From assembly GCA_038503075.1 (NCBI GenBank), contig JBCAML010000005.1, positions 2,294,001 to 2,358,000 of the forward strand: 64,000 nucleotides of DNA, read 5' to 3'. The stretch is from Gyromitra esculenta. Lineage: Eukaryota; Ascomycota; Pezizomycetes; Pezizales; Discinaceae. Position numbers and translations under genes: made by a program. Below the pieces are notes generated by a model. It ran no database searches. It was not told the DNA's origin and saw nothing but the letters and a program-made list of their open reading frames with translations. Positions 11,525-22,613 of the stretch are shown in pieces (the first letter of the stretch is position 1; every line of letters begins with the position of its first letter).

Positions 11525-13392
11525 TGAATCAATCAATTTATCTCGATGTTGTTCAAAGCCTGATCTTTTGCAATAGTCTCATTTGTCTATAGTAAGCTTC
11601 TTTCTCGGACATAGATTTCGCATATATTGAGATAGAGAAACTTCCGCATCTGAAGCGTAGTACACGGCAAAGTTTGAAGATGCACATATAGCTCTAAGAA
11701 ATAATTCTGCAAGGCTCCATTCAATGGTACTCTATGTCATATTAAGAGAATTATTCGATGGTATTTTCTTTTTTGGATGATGGCGTGAGTTTTAGTCGGA
11801 GATATTCAATAGTGATCGACCTTTCGCATTTCTAATGAAAATACAGCTCACATCAACAGGTTAATTTTTCGTTAGGGCTTTTCTGGGCCGGAACGAGGAT
11901 AGAATTTATCAGCTAGCTTTTATTCCTGGGATTAGGACGGTAGCGTGCCTCGAGTAATTCCTTTGTCCGAGGTATGAGCGTGTGCGAGCGGGACTTCTTT
12001 CTCCTTGTCGGGATCGAGAGACTTCTCTGGGGGACCATAAAATTTGGTACTGATGCACAAAGCGGTAGTTGACGTATTGTGTTGGAGACAAACCTTTCCA
12101 TTTTCCCCCATCTTAAGGAAACCTCCCCTTGGATGGTAGGTTGGAGATTGCGTGGTTTGTAAACTTTATGACTGAATAATTTAGGTTTCTTGCCTATCTT
12201 TGACTTTGAGATGTTGTCTGCAACAGCGTGGTCCCGGCCGCAATCGCAAATTCAATAATTTCAGGCATCACTGTGTGGCTGTTTTTTGCTTTGATGCCTA
12301 GCTGCTGGGGCAGGAGCCTTGTGTTCAGAATAATGTGTCTTCATGTAGGGTAACTATGTAAAGCTGAAGAATCCCCAACAATTAACGGCAGGGACTAGGT
12401 TAGCGTTAGTAGGTGGGGTTGGAAACTGGGACAGCGTATTCTAGTTAGGCAGAGAAGGAGGCCTTACATAATGTGGGAAATTTGCGAGAAACGATCGATG
12501 AGGGTTCCACAGCTGTGGGGTGAATAAAGATTGGAGTAAACTGCAATCGTAGATTGGGCCTTAAAACCGCACGTAGGAATAAGCATAGTTGTTACCCAGG
12601 TTCCAAGCGATGCCATGGATATCACGGGCATAATCGGAGCATCATGGGCCACCCAAGAAATAATACCACACCGACGGAAAACATGGGAATTGGACTTCAA
12701 TGAGGAGAGACTGTTGGTGATGGGAAAGCACATGTACTCCTGGGGGCAGATGACGTTGGTGTGGCCATTTGCAGGGGACAGAGTTAATCACGTGATCCGA
12801 CGCTAGGGAGGAAACAAAGTCAGCAAAGCAAGAAGTCACGACGCGTAACCAGGCGACAGATCGGATGAGCATACACGTTCCTACGTGAAGATGAGCATCT
12901 CCAAAGCGCAGCTGCTGCAAACGAATTAGCACGGATTCAAGTGTGGGAAGCGGCACCTGCACCGAGGAAGGTTAAAATGCGGCTAAAGTCTGTTAGGTGG
13001 ATGTCGAGGTTGGGTTGGGGTTACACGCAAGAACCCCCGCCGAGTCCACCCATTTCCCTCCCACATACTAGGACTCGGTCGTGCTTGACCTCACCTCGCC
13101 CCTCCTCTATCTCCTTAGGCAGCTCAACCAACCCATATATTTACTCGCCATCTTTGCTCCTGTGCTCGTCTATTATCCTTCCATCTCCAGCTCCGTCGCC
13201 ATCTTAATCCACTATCTTATCTTGCTCGTTTGCCGTCAGGTCCTCCAAGCAGGTCTTTGTTACCTATTCAGTATTCAGCTTGGGCTTCATTTCAACCCCC
13301 TGGAGGAGACAGATCGCATTCTATTCTCTTCTCTAACCCCACTTAGGTCCTAACCGCATCTGGACCGCTCCTAATTGTCGTCGCCATCGATT
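11525..13392. other. Intergenic, no supported gene
   Basis: Short open frames on both strands (for example 12642-12962 minus) have no recognisable motif. The last part is the C/T-rich presumed leader of the makorin-like gene. Confidence 0.4.
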
Positions 13393-15099
13393 ATGCGGAA
13401 GGCCTCCCCTCCATCTTCCAGGAAACCGTCACCCACTGCTACCCCCTTCGTTCCTGCAGCATTAGCACTTAATGACGCCACTGCCTTGTTATCATCTGAA
13501 TCATTCAGAAATGATTTCCCCGAAAGGATTAACCTACCGCCAGGCCAAATACCATGCAAATTCTACATGAAAGGTTACTGCTCGAGAGGTTCAGGTTGTT
13601 GGTTCATGCATGATGCGACAACTGTGCCTGTACCGATGATTGTGGAGGAGGATGGCAAGAAGAGAGTGGTGGAGGTGAGGGAAAATAAGGGAAAGGGAAA
13701 GGCTGCAAGTCCTGGAGGCTTAAAGGCTCGAACTGGTGAGTCTTCCCTTTCTCGTAGAGGCTGGGGGGCGGGTGTTTGGTTAGTGGCGTATACTCGTGAA
13801 GTTACGTGGATAAAAAAAAATTACTGACTTAGAATAGTGGACGATTCGGAAGAGACCTCGGAAGGAGAACCTTGTGCCATTTGCTTCGACACCCCAACCA
13901 CGTACGGGTTGCTGACGAATTGCGACCACGTTTTTTGCCTCGGTATGCCCCGTGTCTAGCTCCTTGGGGTGTCACGGTTGCTGATTTGATGAGGTAGATT
14001 GTATTCGCTCCTGGAGATCGTCTGGAAATAAGGATAGCGGGGCTAGCCCGTTGTCACCGTTCTCTCTGGATGATGGGAACTTGAACAAAACTTCAAAGAC
14101 GTGCCCGCTTTGCAGGGTTCGAAGTAAATTTATTATTCCCAGTTCCATTTTTCCCGCGCCACCTCCGGGGTCCCGATCTCAATCCTCGCCAGAGAATGAC
14201 CTCTCTGCAAATCCTGCAAAGGAGGCCATTGTCCAACGGTATCTCGATAAGCTAGGAACCATTGCTTGTAAACAATTACTTCTTCAGTTGACCGGATAGT
14301 TGCTAATGAGCATGCAGGTCGATATTTCCAAGAGTCCATGACCAGACCAGGAGCGTTCCGAACAGCGCGAGGCTTAGACAGGAAGCGAAACGACACTGTT
14401 GTCCCTTTCTGTCCCTTTGGAAACGAATGCCATTACGCGCATACGGGGCGCACTGGCGAGAAGTATGTCTTTTCCGACCGAGAATTGTCCAATCATAGAC
14501 GCAGCAGAACATCAATGCGAGGTGGCCGGGATAGATCCCGATGGATGGAGCGGATGCTATTTGGTGTATTTAACGATGCAGAGCGTAACCACCGCCACCC
14601 GTTATTCCATGCCAATGGCGCTGATGCTCAAGCTATGCTAGAGATTCTCATTGAAAGTCACGTGCCAGACTGGGATGAATACGGCAACTTTCACGAAGGA
14701 GAGGAAGATGAGGATATTGATGATGACGATTTTGAGGACTGGCAGGATGAGGATGAGGATGAACCTGAGCCGCAGGATATAATTGATGTGACGGATATGA
14801 TAAACTCGATGGGTTTCGAATCTGCAAGGGAGGGGTTCTACCCCAACGCATTTCGAAATAGAGAACCCAACGAAAGGTTACGAAGGGAGAGCATACACCC
14901 CGAGGCTTATCCGCGACGGACTGCGGGGAGGAGGGAGGCTAGGAGAGAGGATGGGACGTTGGTCGTGGAGTTTGACTTTTTCCAGTTGGGGAGGCATTCA
15001 GCACATTCACCAAGCTTCAGCGGGAGGCGAAACGACATGCTCCAATCCGCGGGTAACGATGAAATGCCGAGACTAGTCGATGCAGATGATCTAGACTAA
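13393..15099 (+). CDS. Makorin-like CCCH-RING-CCCH E3 ubiquitin ligase (four exons)
   Basis: A 499-aa protein of the makorin architecture; such proteins are RING E3 ubiquitin ligases with RNA-binding CCCH fingers. Exons: 13393-13735, 13838-13942, 13998-14267 and 14318-15099. All three introns (102, 55, 50 nt) are phase 1 and restore RING residues. CCCH finger 1 is [20 protein letters not shown] (C-x7-C-x5-C-x3-H). The RING has CAIC, CDHVFCLDCI and CPLC. CCCH finger 2 starts CRYF and continues [11 protein letters not shown], but about 25 residues separate its first two Cys, more than in a compact CCCH finger. The C-terminal third is very acidic (about residues 350-390), then Arg-rich. ATG 13393 is chosen as the first ATG of the frame. 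It faces no neighbour in an operon-like arrangement. Confidence 0.88.
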
Positions 15100-15164
15100 G
15101 GAATTCTCCATTTTATTTTCAGGGTGCAGCGTTGATATTTATGATCTGGATTGACTTGGAAAAT

Positions 15165-15276
15165 TGGGAACTGGGAACTGGGAACTGGGAACTGGGAACT
15201 GGGAACTGGGAACTGGGAACTGGGAACTGGGAATTGGGAACTGGGAACTGGGAACTGGGAACTGGGAACTGGGAAC
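15165..15276. repeat. Heptamer minisatellite (TGGGAAC)16
   Basis: Sixteen uninterrupted 7-base units TGGGAAC. Only the unit at 15228-15234 differs (TGGGAAT). It starts 65 bp after the makorin-like stop codon, so it may be in that gene's 3' UTR. All frames are open through it, but the NWELGTG-type translation is a by-product of the repeat. Confidence 0.95.
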
Positions 15277-16971
15277 TGGGATTGGACTCAAAGACAGAGA
15301 GCCAAAGCCCTATTACTTACTTTATCAGTACGAGTATTGCAGAATGCGTGTGAAAGTTTTATAAGTGCGCCTAGAATGCAACCGAGTGTCAAGAACGGAT
15401 ATGCCTTAAATGGCATTCCTTATTCCTTCCTATGTTTATTAGTCTTTCAGAGGTGGCTTACGGCAAATCTCTTTTTTATCCTGATCCAAGCTATCTATTT
15501 CTATCCTGCTATATATTTAAGCATATGTACGGCTAGAGGCCGATCACTATGACCATCAAATAAAGCAACAGTATCCATCAACTAGAAGTGCGCACGACTT
15601 GGTAGTGAATTCTATTTTATTAGGAATATCTGCGCTGAGAACACTTGATACGTTGCCTTTGAGCAGAATGTATCACTACAGTAATAAGTACCTTCAGCCG
15701 ATAGGTACCTCAGACCGAATAGTTGTTATGCAAGGCTATCAGAAAGATCCTCGGCTTCCTCGTGTGTGGGAAGCATGCACGTTGAACCTAACGAGTTTGG
15801 AAATTACTCCCGGCTCAAGTATCTTGCGGATAATATGAATGTGTATTCCTTATCATTCATTGGACTCTGGCTTCTCCATTTGAGTCTGGCCACGCTGTCT
15901 CTTCATGATGAAAGGCCCGGGCGGATATTCCCAACCAGAACCCCCAGGCGATTACCGTCTAAAACGTAGATTTTGTTAGTATGTATTTGTGTCTCTACCT
16001 ACATCCACCGCGCGCATGCGCGTCGATCCAGTTCGATCCAGGATGAAGGAGGGTTGGTTAGCGGGATGCTCTCCTTCGAGTGATATTTCAAGATGTTTGC
16101 TGGGGGTTAGGGCTGTTTCATAATAATTCTCGGAAAGGGTTCGGTTCGGTTCGGTTCGAGCTCGAGATTTTAGCCCGGCCAGGAACTTCAAGTTGTTTTC
16201 GCAGCCATTCCGTTTATTTATTGGTCTCATGGCTAGAGTACGCCTCGTACATGCAGTCTTTTTTTTAAAACGTTGCTTCTATTTCTTTTCAAAAATTTTT
16301 TTTAACTGTTTAGGGAATATTTTGGGTGTGTTCCCTCCCTGCTGTATTGTATTGTATTGTACTGTATGCTATGCTATGCTGTTCTTCTTGAAGTGGTGGT
16401 TTCGGGGGGGGGGCTGCTGCTGGATTACCCCGCCACGTCGCGGCGGTTTCATCATAACGAAGTTTCATTCTGAAAAAACTACTGTAGTACTGCAAGGCTA
16501 AGATTCCTCGTGTCGGTGAGGAGGGGAAGCAAGGGGGTGGGGGTGAGTTTCCGGTCGTTTCCTTTGTTCAGAATATGTAACTGCCTCTTTCCCTCTTTGT
16601 TCTCTTCTATCATGATCCCTAAGACTCGAACGAAGCGTGGGTTTCCTTTGTCTTTTGTGGGGATATATTGAGGCCATCCCAAGTCCCCGTTTCTCCGAGT
16701 CCTAGAATCCATAAACCGTATAACACTTTAGCACCATCGTACCGGATCTGTCTTAAAAAAAAATAAACAACAGTCTTAATCTTACCTTCAGAAAAGTGTT
16801 GATCGTTTTTTTCTTCGGGTTTAAATAACAGTTATAATCCTACCTTTAGAAAAGCGTTGATCGTTTTTCTTTTTTCAGGTTTACAGCTAGCTCCGAATAA
16901 CGAGTAAAAAAGACGCATAGTCCCTACTAAAAGAAAACCAAAAACCAAGAACAATAGTACAAAGAACAAAA
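15277..16971. other. Intergenic with short tandem repeats
   Basis: No gene supported. It contains (GGTTC)4 at about 16138-16158 and TGTAT/GCTAT pentamers at about 16343-16381. A partially repeated stretch occurs twice (about 16756-16815 and 16816-16880; both carry CAGAAAAGTGTTGATCG- and TAGAAAAGCGTTGATCG-like blocks) just before the next gene. Confidence 0.5.
16816..16880. repeat. Second copy of a ~65-bp diverged direct repeat upstream of the 16972 gene
   Basis: The block around 16789-16812 (TTCAGAAAAGTGTTGATCG then TTTTT) recurs around 16849-16870 (TTTAGAAAAGCGTTGATCG then TTTTTC), each followed by a TTCGGGTTTA/TTCAGGTTTA motif. The first copy starts near 16756. Either a promoter duplication or slippage. 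Confidence 0.6.
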
Positions 16972-18302
16972 ATGGCTCCCGCAGCAGTTAACAAAGGTCG
17001 TGCAGCCGCAGATCCTGATGCTCCAATCCCGTCCAAGGCTCTACCGAGCAGTACGATTGATGCATCCAATATTATTCCCGGAACCGGCAGGGTCCTGCGT
17101 GATCGTACTAAGATCAAGCGCCCTGCGAATTCTCTGGCACTTGAGGAGATGGTGGTGCGTAAGAGGGCAAGAAAAGCACCAGTTAAGGCGAAACCGCTTG
17201 CTCCACGGTTTACTGCGGATTTTAGGGCGCCTGGGAAGGGTGTGAAACAAGGTGAGTGATAATTTTTCTATGGACTGGAGTTGCTAGGGGTTGGGTTTTG
17301 TGGGCTTGCTGACTGTTGTTGGGTTTAGGTGGTTTTGTGGGGTGGCAGATTGTAGCTGGAAGGAAGGAGTTGGGGGAATCGGAACTAGAGGAATCAGAGC
17401 TAGAACAAGAGTCAGATGCGCAAGAGATAGAAGAAGTGCCTGTATCGGAAGCGCGGTTGGCGTTAACGCCAGAGTTCGAAGAAGAGCTCGAGGTAGAAGA
17501 ACCAGAACCAGAACCAGAATCACGGCTAGCGTCAGATTCAGAGCCACTTCCAGAGCCAGAAAGTATACCAACGCCAGAGTTAGAACCAACGCAAGTGCCG
17601 GAGTCAGGTTCTGAACAAGAGCAAGAACAGGAACAGGAACAGGAACAAGAGCAAGAGCAAGAGCAAGAACAACAAGAACACGAGCAGGAACAGGAACACG
17701 AACACGAACAAGATTCAATGCTAGCACAAATAGATTCCGAGTCAGAGCCAGGATTGCCACTAGATCCACATTCAGAGATAAATCAAGACGAAGATGAAAT
17801 TCTAGATCTAGATTCAGAAGCAACAGCCATAGAGGCAACAGCAGAGGCGGATGCGAAGGCAGAGATAAACGCAAAGATAGAGACAGCAAGGACGTTGAAA
17901 GCACAGAAACTGTCAAAGGTTAAAGAAAAGGCTGCAGAGAAGGCAAAAGCAAAGGCGGAAGCAAAGGTAAAGGCGAAAGCGAAAGCCGATGCAAGAAAGG
18001 AGAAGGCCAAGGAGAAGGCCAAGGAGAAAGCAGATGCAAAGAAAGAGAAGGCAAAAGAGAAAGCCGCAATAAAAGAAGCAAAAGAGAAGGCAAAGGCAGA
18101 GGCAGAGGAGAAAGCGAGGAGGGAGGCGGAGCTAAAGGCAGAGGCAGAGGCAGAGGCAGAGGTAGAGGAAGAGGAAGAGGAAGAAGAAGGAGAGAGAGAG
18201 AGAGAAGTGGGTGATGAAACAGCAGACGCAGAGGATGAGGCGGAAGACCATGTATCTGGAGTGGACACAGACGATGTGGAAATGACCGAAGATACTAGTT
18301 AG
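16972..18302 (+). CDS. Low-complexity acidic and Lys/Ala/Glu-rich protein, possibly the N-terminal part of the next gene
   Basis: ATG 16972. Exon 1 is 16972-17251 and exon 2 starts at 17329; the intron (77 nt, GTGAGT...GGTTTAG) is phase 1. If it ends at the TAG 18300-18302 it is 417 aa. The N-terminal 95 residues are basic (VLRDRTKIKRP, RKRARKAPVKAK), suggesting nuclear location or nucleic-acid contact. Then follow an E/P/S-rich segment, an E/Q/H repeat, and from about residue 260 a KAKEKA/EAE-rich segment likely to form one long charged helix. No enzyme motif. A GTTAGT donor at 18298, two bases before the stop, can splice in phase to 18371 and on into the peptidase-like ORF, giving one 934-aa protein. 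Both models remain open. Confidence 0.65.
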
Positions 18303-18370
18303 TACCTGAGCAACTATTAATTATGTATTATTTTTATTATTTTCCGCTAGCTAATAGATTAATTGAGTAG

Positions 18371-19991
18371 TTCTCCCGGTTGACCGATGTTGGTACAGTG
18401 AGCTACTTGACCAAGCGGATGATGCTAGCCAAAGAGGTAAAAACATCACTCTTCACCATTAAAATTTCCAGTGAAATCGTTTAACATATAGACCCCTCTA
18501 GATTATATTCTCCACACCGGTCTAGAAGAATATTTCAATAGCTCAACAGGTTCAAAACTTCGAGTTTCGATCCATCTCCCTGGGGACAAGCTTGTCAAAA
18601 ACCCATCCAATGCGACGCTGGAGTATGTCGCCGGCCAAATATATCTTGCAACGTTAAACGCTGGGATTCATGACAGTATCGGCGGGTGGTCTGTCCTCCC
18701 AGTACTATTCACTGATGATGAAGAATTCCAAGTTGGAGGTATTGCAGTAACGATACCTCACGTAAAGCTTGCATCCCAAGTGGATTTCCGGGGCTGGCCC
18801 TTCTTGGTGGAAGGTGCATCAGTTGACTGGGGTACGCAAGGACACCCTGATTCCGGTGCTGAATACCACGAAGAGATAGGTCTAGGTCTTTCTATCGGGT
18901 TGCAGCATAGCTTAGATGGGCATGAGTATTCGGGATCGCTCGGTGGGTTTCTCCGTTCCGGGACGGTATTATACGGCGAGACTTGTGCCCGTATTGGGGT
19001 CAACGTGGGTGGAATAAGGAAATGGAAAGAAGGAGATGAACCAGTTTACATGGTACAGCCTTCGAACCAGGACATCGAATTCGCAAAGAATGAGCTAAGG
19101 GAACAAATAAGTATTGCTGAGGAGCTCCTTATATCTCAAGACGAGCTCGTTCAGCTATATGAGAATTCTCATCCAGAAGTGCTTAAGGATCAGCACGAAG
19201 ATGATGTGGAGGATCCGGTCTATACAGAGCTTGTGTTGAGCAGGGATCAGACAATCGATACGCAGGAAGCAAAGGTATTAGCTCTAGACAACACGATGGA
19301 ATTGACTAAGGAGAAGCGAAAGTTTGGGAAATTAGTCGTTGCAGAGACCAAAGTAGTACTGGATTGGAAAGTAGTACTGGATTGGGTGAATGATCACAAA
19401 ATTTTCGGTAGAGAAGACTTTCACGTTGACAGAGCATACGAATACGATCAAGCACGATTTGATGCAAATCCAGTCGTAACAGAGGCAATCAACAGACTCA
19501 ACGCTGTTGTTATGAAGACTGGTTATATCACTTTGGATTATGCCCTGGTCAAAATGGAGACGAGTAGACGATGCACAAATTCCATAGGGACAAAGGAAAC
19601 CAGGCGAGTCATGGTAGTGTATTCCACAAGTTTGAGCCTAGGCGACGAGATTGAGAAATTTGGCCGATCCACAGGGATAACTACTGGAAAAGTCGGCCCC
19701 AGACGAGTCTATGCATGCCTCCAGGGCAATGCTTTAGCAGGAACCGATGGGGTAAAGCGAAGGGTTATCACCACCGAATACTGCGTACAGGGAAAAAATG
19801 ATGTACCTTTTTCCCAGGCCGGAGACAGTGGTGCCTGGGTTTATAGCAACGGAGCTGCGAAGGCGAAAATTGTGGCTGGAACGCTTGATAAAGCCCTAAT
19901 TGACTTCAGCATAATCTCACCCCTCGAAGCAAACATTCGAGAAGCAGAAAAGGCACTGGGCCTAGGGCCGGGGGGACTGGTGATTGGTTAG
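18371..19991 (+). CDS. Serine peptidase-like (GDSG) protein, N-terminus uncertain
   Basis: An open frame of about 497 residues from 18502 to the TAG at 19989-19991, with a likely exon at 18371-18436 (LPVDRCWYSELLDQADDASQ) joined across 18437-18501 (GTAAAA...CCTCTAG, phase 1). It has a central charged helical stretch (KNELREQISIAEELL) and a C-terminal GRSTGITTGKVGPRR...FSQAGDSGAWVYS block. The GDSG motif is that of the nucleophile Ser in chymotrypsin-fold peptidases. The segment LRSGTVLYGETCARIGV sits where the catalytic His motif (usually xCAH/xAAH) would be, and has Arg instead. It may therefore be a non-catalytic or degraded homologue. An alternative start is ATG 18419, spliced to 18492. 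The in-frame link to the upstream gene is the better-supported N-terminus. Confidence 0.7.
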
Positions 19992-20331
19992 ATGCTAGGA
20001 TGGGAACGAGGATGGAGATGTTGTAGAGGGGCCAGCTGGGCGAGTGTGATATAGATCTTATCTCGATGTAATTTGCATGTGTTGAGAAATTGCACGTATT
20101 CATTCGATCTCTGGCTCTTAACTGTCTGAAGAACACGCTGGGAGTGCAGCTGGTGATGTGTTTGAGAAGGATTCCCGATAAATCACGAAAGGAAAGGAAG
20201 ACAGCGGATTGTTATTATTGACGAGTGATATACTATGCTTGGCACCGCCCACATCGCCATAGAATCAACCCCCCTCCCAAAAAGAAACACACAAGGAAAT
20301 TAAGCGACGAAAAACCATCCAGCTGACAGCA
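19992..20331. other. Convergent intergenic spacer
   Basis: 3' flank shared by the plus-strand peptidase-like gene and the minus-strand CGH gene. No feature recognised. Confidence 0.5.
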
Positions 20332-20643
20332 TCACCCACAGTACGTCAACTGACCAGCTACCACAGACTCAACTTTGACATAGGCCATCCAGCCGTCACC
20401 AACTATCGGCATCACTCTGGAAACTCCTGCTTTGTCTACCCCGTCAATCCAATCAAGTACCATCTGATACTTGAGGCGACCCATCTTCCCCACCATAACG
20501 CCATCTCTGCAATTCCTGCAACAGTTCGAATCCATCACCGTTCTGAAGAAATCTTTAGCATAGGGGCTCGATCTGTAAGGTGTTCCGGTTGTGAATTTAG
20601 CCTTATGGCCGCAGCTGTATTCTGTAGTTGTTGTGAACCACAT
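20332..20643 (-). CDS. CGH-family small Cys/His protein, copy 3
   Basis: A 103-aa single-exon ORF. The first ATG of the frame is 20643 (the open frame extends upstream without another ATG). The start MWFTTTTEYSCGH keeps C-G-H, but Trp replaces the usual Cys2. A C-C-R-N-C cluster follows near residue 47. The tail KYQMVLDWIDGVDKAG closely resembles YHQVMEWMEGIDDAKTG of the member at 41695, which supports true homology beyond the CGH start. No signal peptide or other domain. Function unknown; zinc binding is inferred. Confidence 0.65.
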   Translation of the reverse strand: MWFTTTTEYSCGHKAKFTTGTPYRSSPYAKDFFRTVMDSNCCRNCRDGVMVGKMGRLKYQMVLDWIDGVDKAGVSRVMPIVGDGWMAYVKVESVVAGQLTYCG

Positions 20644-21100
20644 CCTTTGTGGCCTGTTTGGCAAATTAGTGGGTGCGTACAGCCCCCCGCTGCTACAAGC
20701 TGTAGCAGATGTTCCTTTTTCGGGATGTTATTATGAGGAAGAAAAATAACTTAAGGACTATTCCGTTCTTTAGCAATGAGAGAAGGATGGAGGACGTTCG
20801 GAAGAGTGGGATGTTCTTCGCGGCGTGGATAGTTCCGCCTGCTAAATACTGTTAGCAGGTGCCCTCTTTTTGGGATACAATTAGTAGGAGGTGCGAGATA
20901 CTTAGGAGTGTGGTGCTTTCCTCGATGGCGAAAAAAGAATGGAGGAATGTTCAAAAACGTGCTACGTTGGTCGGCGGTGAGTGTAGAAGCGTGGTGCTCT
21001 GCTTCGACTATGGAGGAAAGATGGAGGGATAGAAAGAAGGAAAGAGGGTTGAGAGGTCTTAAATCCTTATTTGGGGTTCAGAAGAGGAAATTCCCCATCT

Positions 21101-21130
21101 GGGAATGAGCTCTGCACCTAGCAGAAATAT
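21101..21130 (+). repeat. Direct repeat copy 1 (GAGCTCTGCAC element)
   Basis: Thirty bases matching 21766-21795 at 26 positions. The shared core is TGAGCTCTGCAC-TAG-AGAAA. All four differences are transitions. It may mark remains of a dispersed element. Confidence 0.6.
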
Positions 21131-21765
21131 CCCTTAGCCGCTCTGCCGCTACCGACCCAAAAATGGATCGGTTTTCTAACCCCCACTACCAGCCCAGATA
21201 ACACTCAAAAAATCTGATTAATTTAGTCATATATCCAGATCTCCTGTATAGAAAATACACCCAGCTAAACCTTCTATAAATCATTATCTGGACACATGGT
21301 GTTAAATATTCTGAGGTCTTGGCGCTTTTTACAAAGTTCATAACTTTCTATGGTCCCACCAAAAAACCCCATACAGCAATAAAAATCAGAAGATGAGTAA
21401 ATTTTGTTCCTCATTATCAGGTCTATATATTTGATGTGAATGCATGTTATTGCAAGCCACTGCACTATCTCTATAGGGTAGGGAATGCGATTTTGGAGGT
21501 TGAAAACACACTGCTCTCTAGGGCCTGGTGGGGCAGCCCTTTACAGTGCAGATTCTATGTATGCCGAATCGCAACTAAAGTGCTCTTATTAAGATTAATC
21601 TAGAAATTCGAATCCTTACTCTAAATTTCCGTTCTAAAAATAGAAAATTTATCCCGATGCTCAAATTTATACTAGTAAGCCTCTGATAGGGCATCATTAT
21701 GGTGGCTCATTTCATATTTTAAGAGAACCTGTCAGACTCGGTGACAGTCCAGGGGATCTGTTGGT

Positions 21766-21795
21766 GGGAGTGAGCTCTGCACTTAGTAGAAACAT
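21766..21795 (+). repeat. Direct repeat copy 2 (GAGCTCTGCAC element)
   Basis: Second copy of the repeat at 21101-21130, 665 bp downstream in the same orientation. Confidence 0.6.
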
Positions 21796-22613
21796 AATAC
21801 CACGAAGGACGTAAAAACCATCCTACCCCCGTCCATATACACCTTATTTAGGAGACTTTAATAACTGCAGCTGTGTATAGGCACAATTCAAGAATCCAGT
21901 TTCCCTTCGGTCTTTCTGGCACGTTCTCTTACGTTTGTCATATACGCCCCGATGCGGCAAGGAAGAGGGAACATACGCGTGTCTACGAATTTATGAATCA
22001 TGCGTGTCTATTAATCGATAGCCCCATTAAGTATATCGAGAGATTACCGGGCGCCGCAAGGTAGAACCCCAGATTACTATAACGCTCTTATATCAAGATC
22101 GTTCACTTTTCTCTCCTCCCTCCGGGTTCGCCTTCACTTATCATTTATAACACTGCATCGTCACAAACTATTCATGGGTCGAATGTGTTGATCGCGGATA
22201 AAATAATAAACAAATACACTACATGTGTTTCTGAACGTGTTTCCCTATGTCCGTCCCAGCTACGATCGACCATCTCTGCTTTAATGAATATACAGCATTC
22301 ACAGTAACGAGAGCTATTAAGAATTCATCCCATCCATGTCCTATAATTTACATGACTACCCTTGTTGATCCCGGCGTATATAGTGTTTCCCAACTAGATC
22401 TACCTCTCAACTAGTCTCTTCCCCACTACAAAAAAGACATCTAACAATATTACCCAATCTCAAGAAGTACCCTCCAAATCCGCAAACGAATGACTCTTAG
22501 TGATAATCTTCACCCGTTTTACTCGTCACCCCCTCACCCCCGCCCCTCACCAAATGCGTGACAGTAATATTCTAGATGATAAAAGTAGGGGTGCTAGAAC
22601 CTTTAACGGCCGA

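Larger units (their letters stand above)
20644..22613. other. Intergenic with degenerate repeats, no gene
   Basis: Contains the 30-bp direct repeats listed separately, and a weak similarity between about 20690-20755 and 20840-20905 (tgtagcag...ttcctttttcgggat versus tgttagcag...ccctctttttgggat). Open frames here are short and without motifs. Confidence 0.4.

Noticed and set aside
17284..17916. 210-aa open frame on the minus strand
   Set aside because: Low-complexity Leu/Val/Ala/Pro shadow of the Glu/Gln-rich coding exon on the plus strand.
17783..18268. 161-aa Ser/Ala/Phe-rich open frame on the minus strand
   Set aside because: Antisense image of the KAE-rich exon; no start context, no motif.
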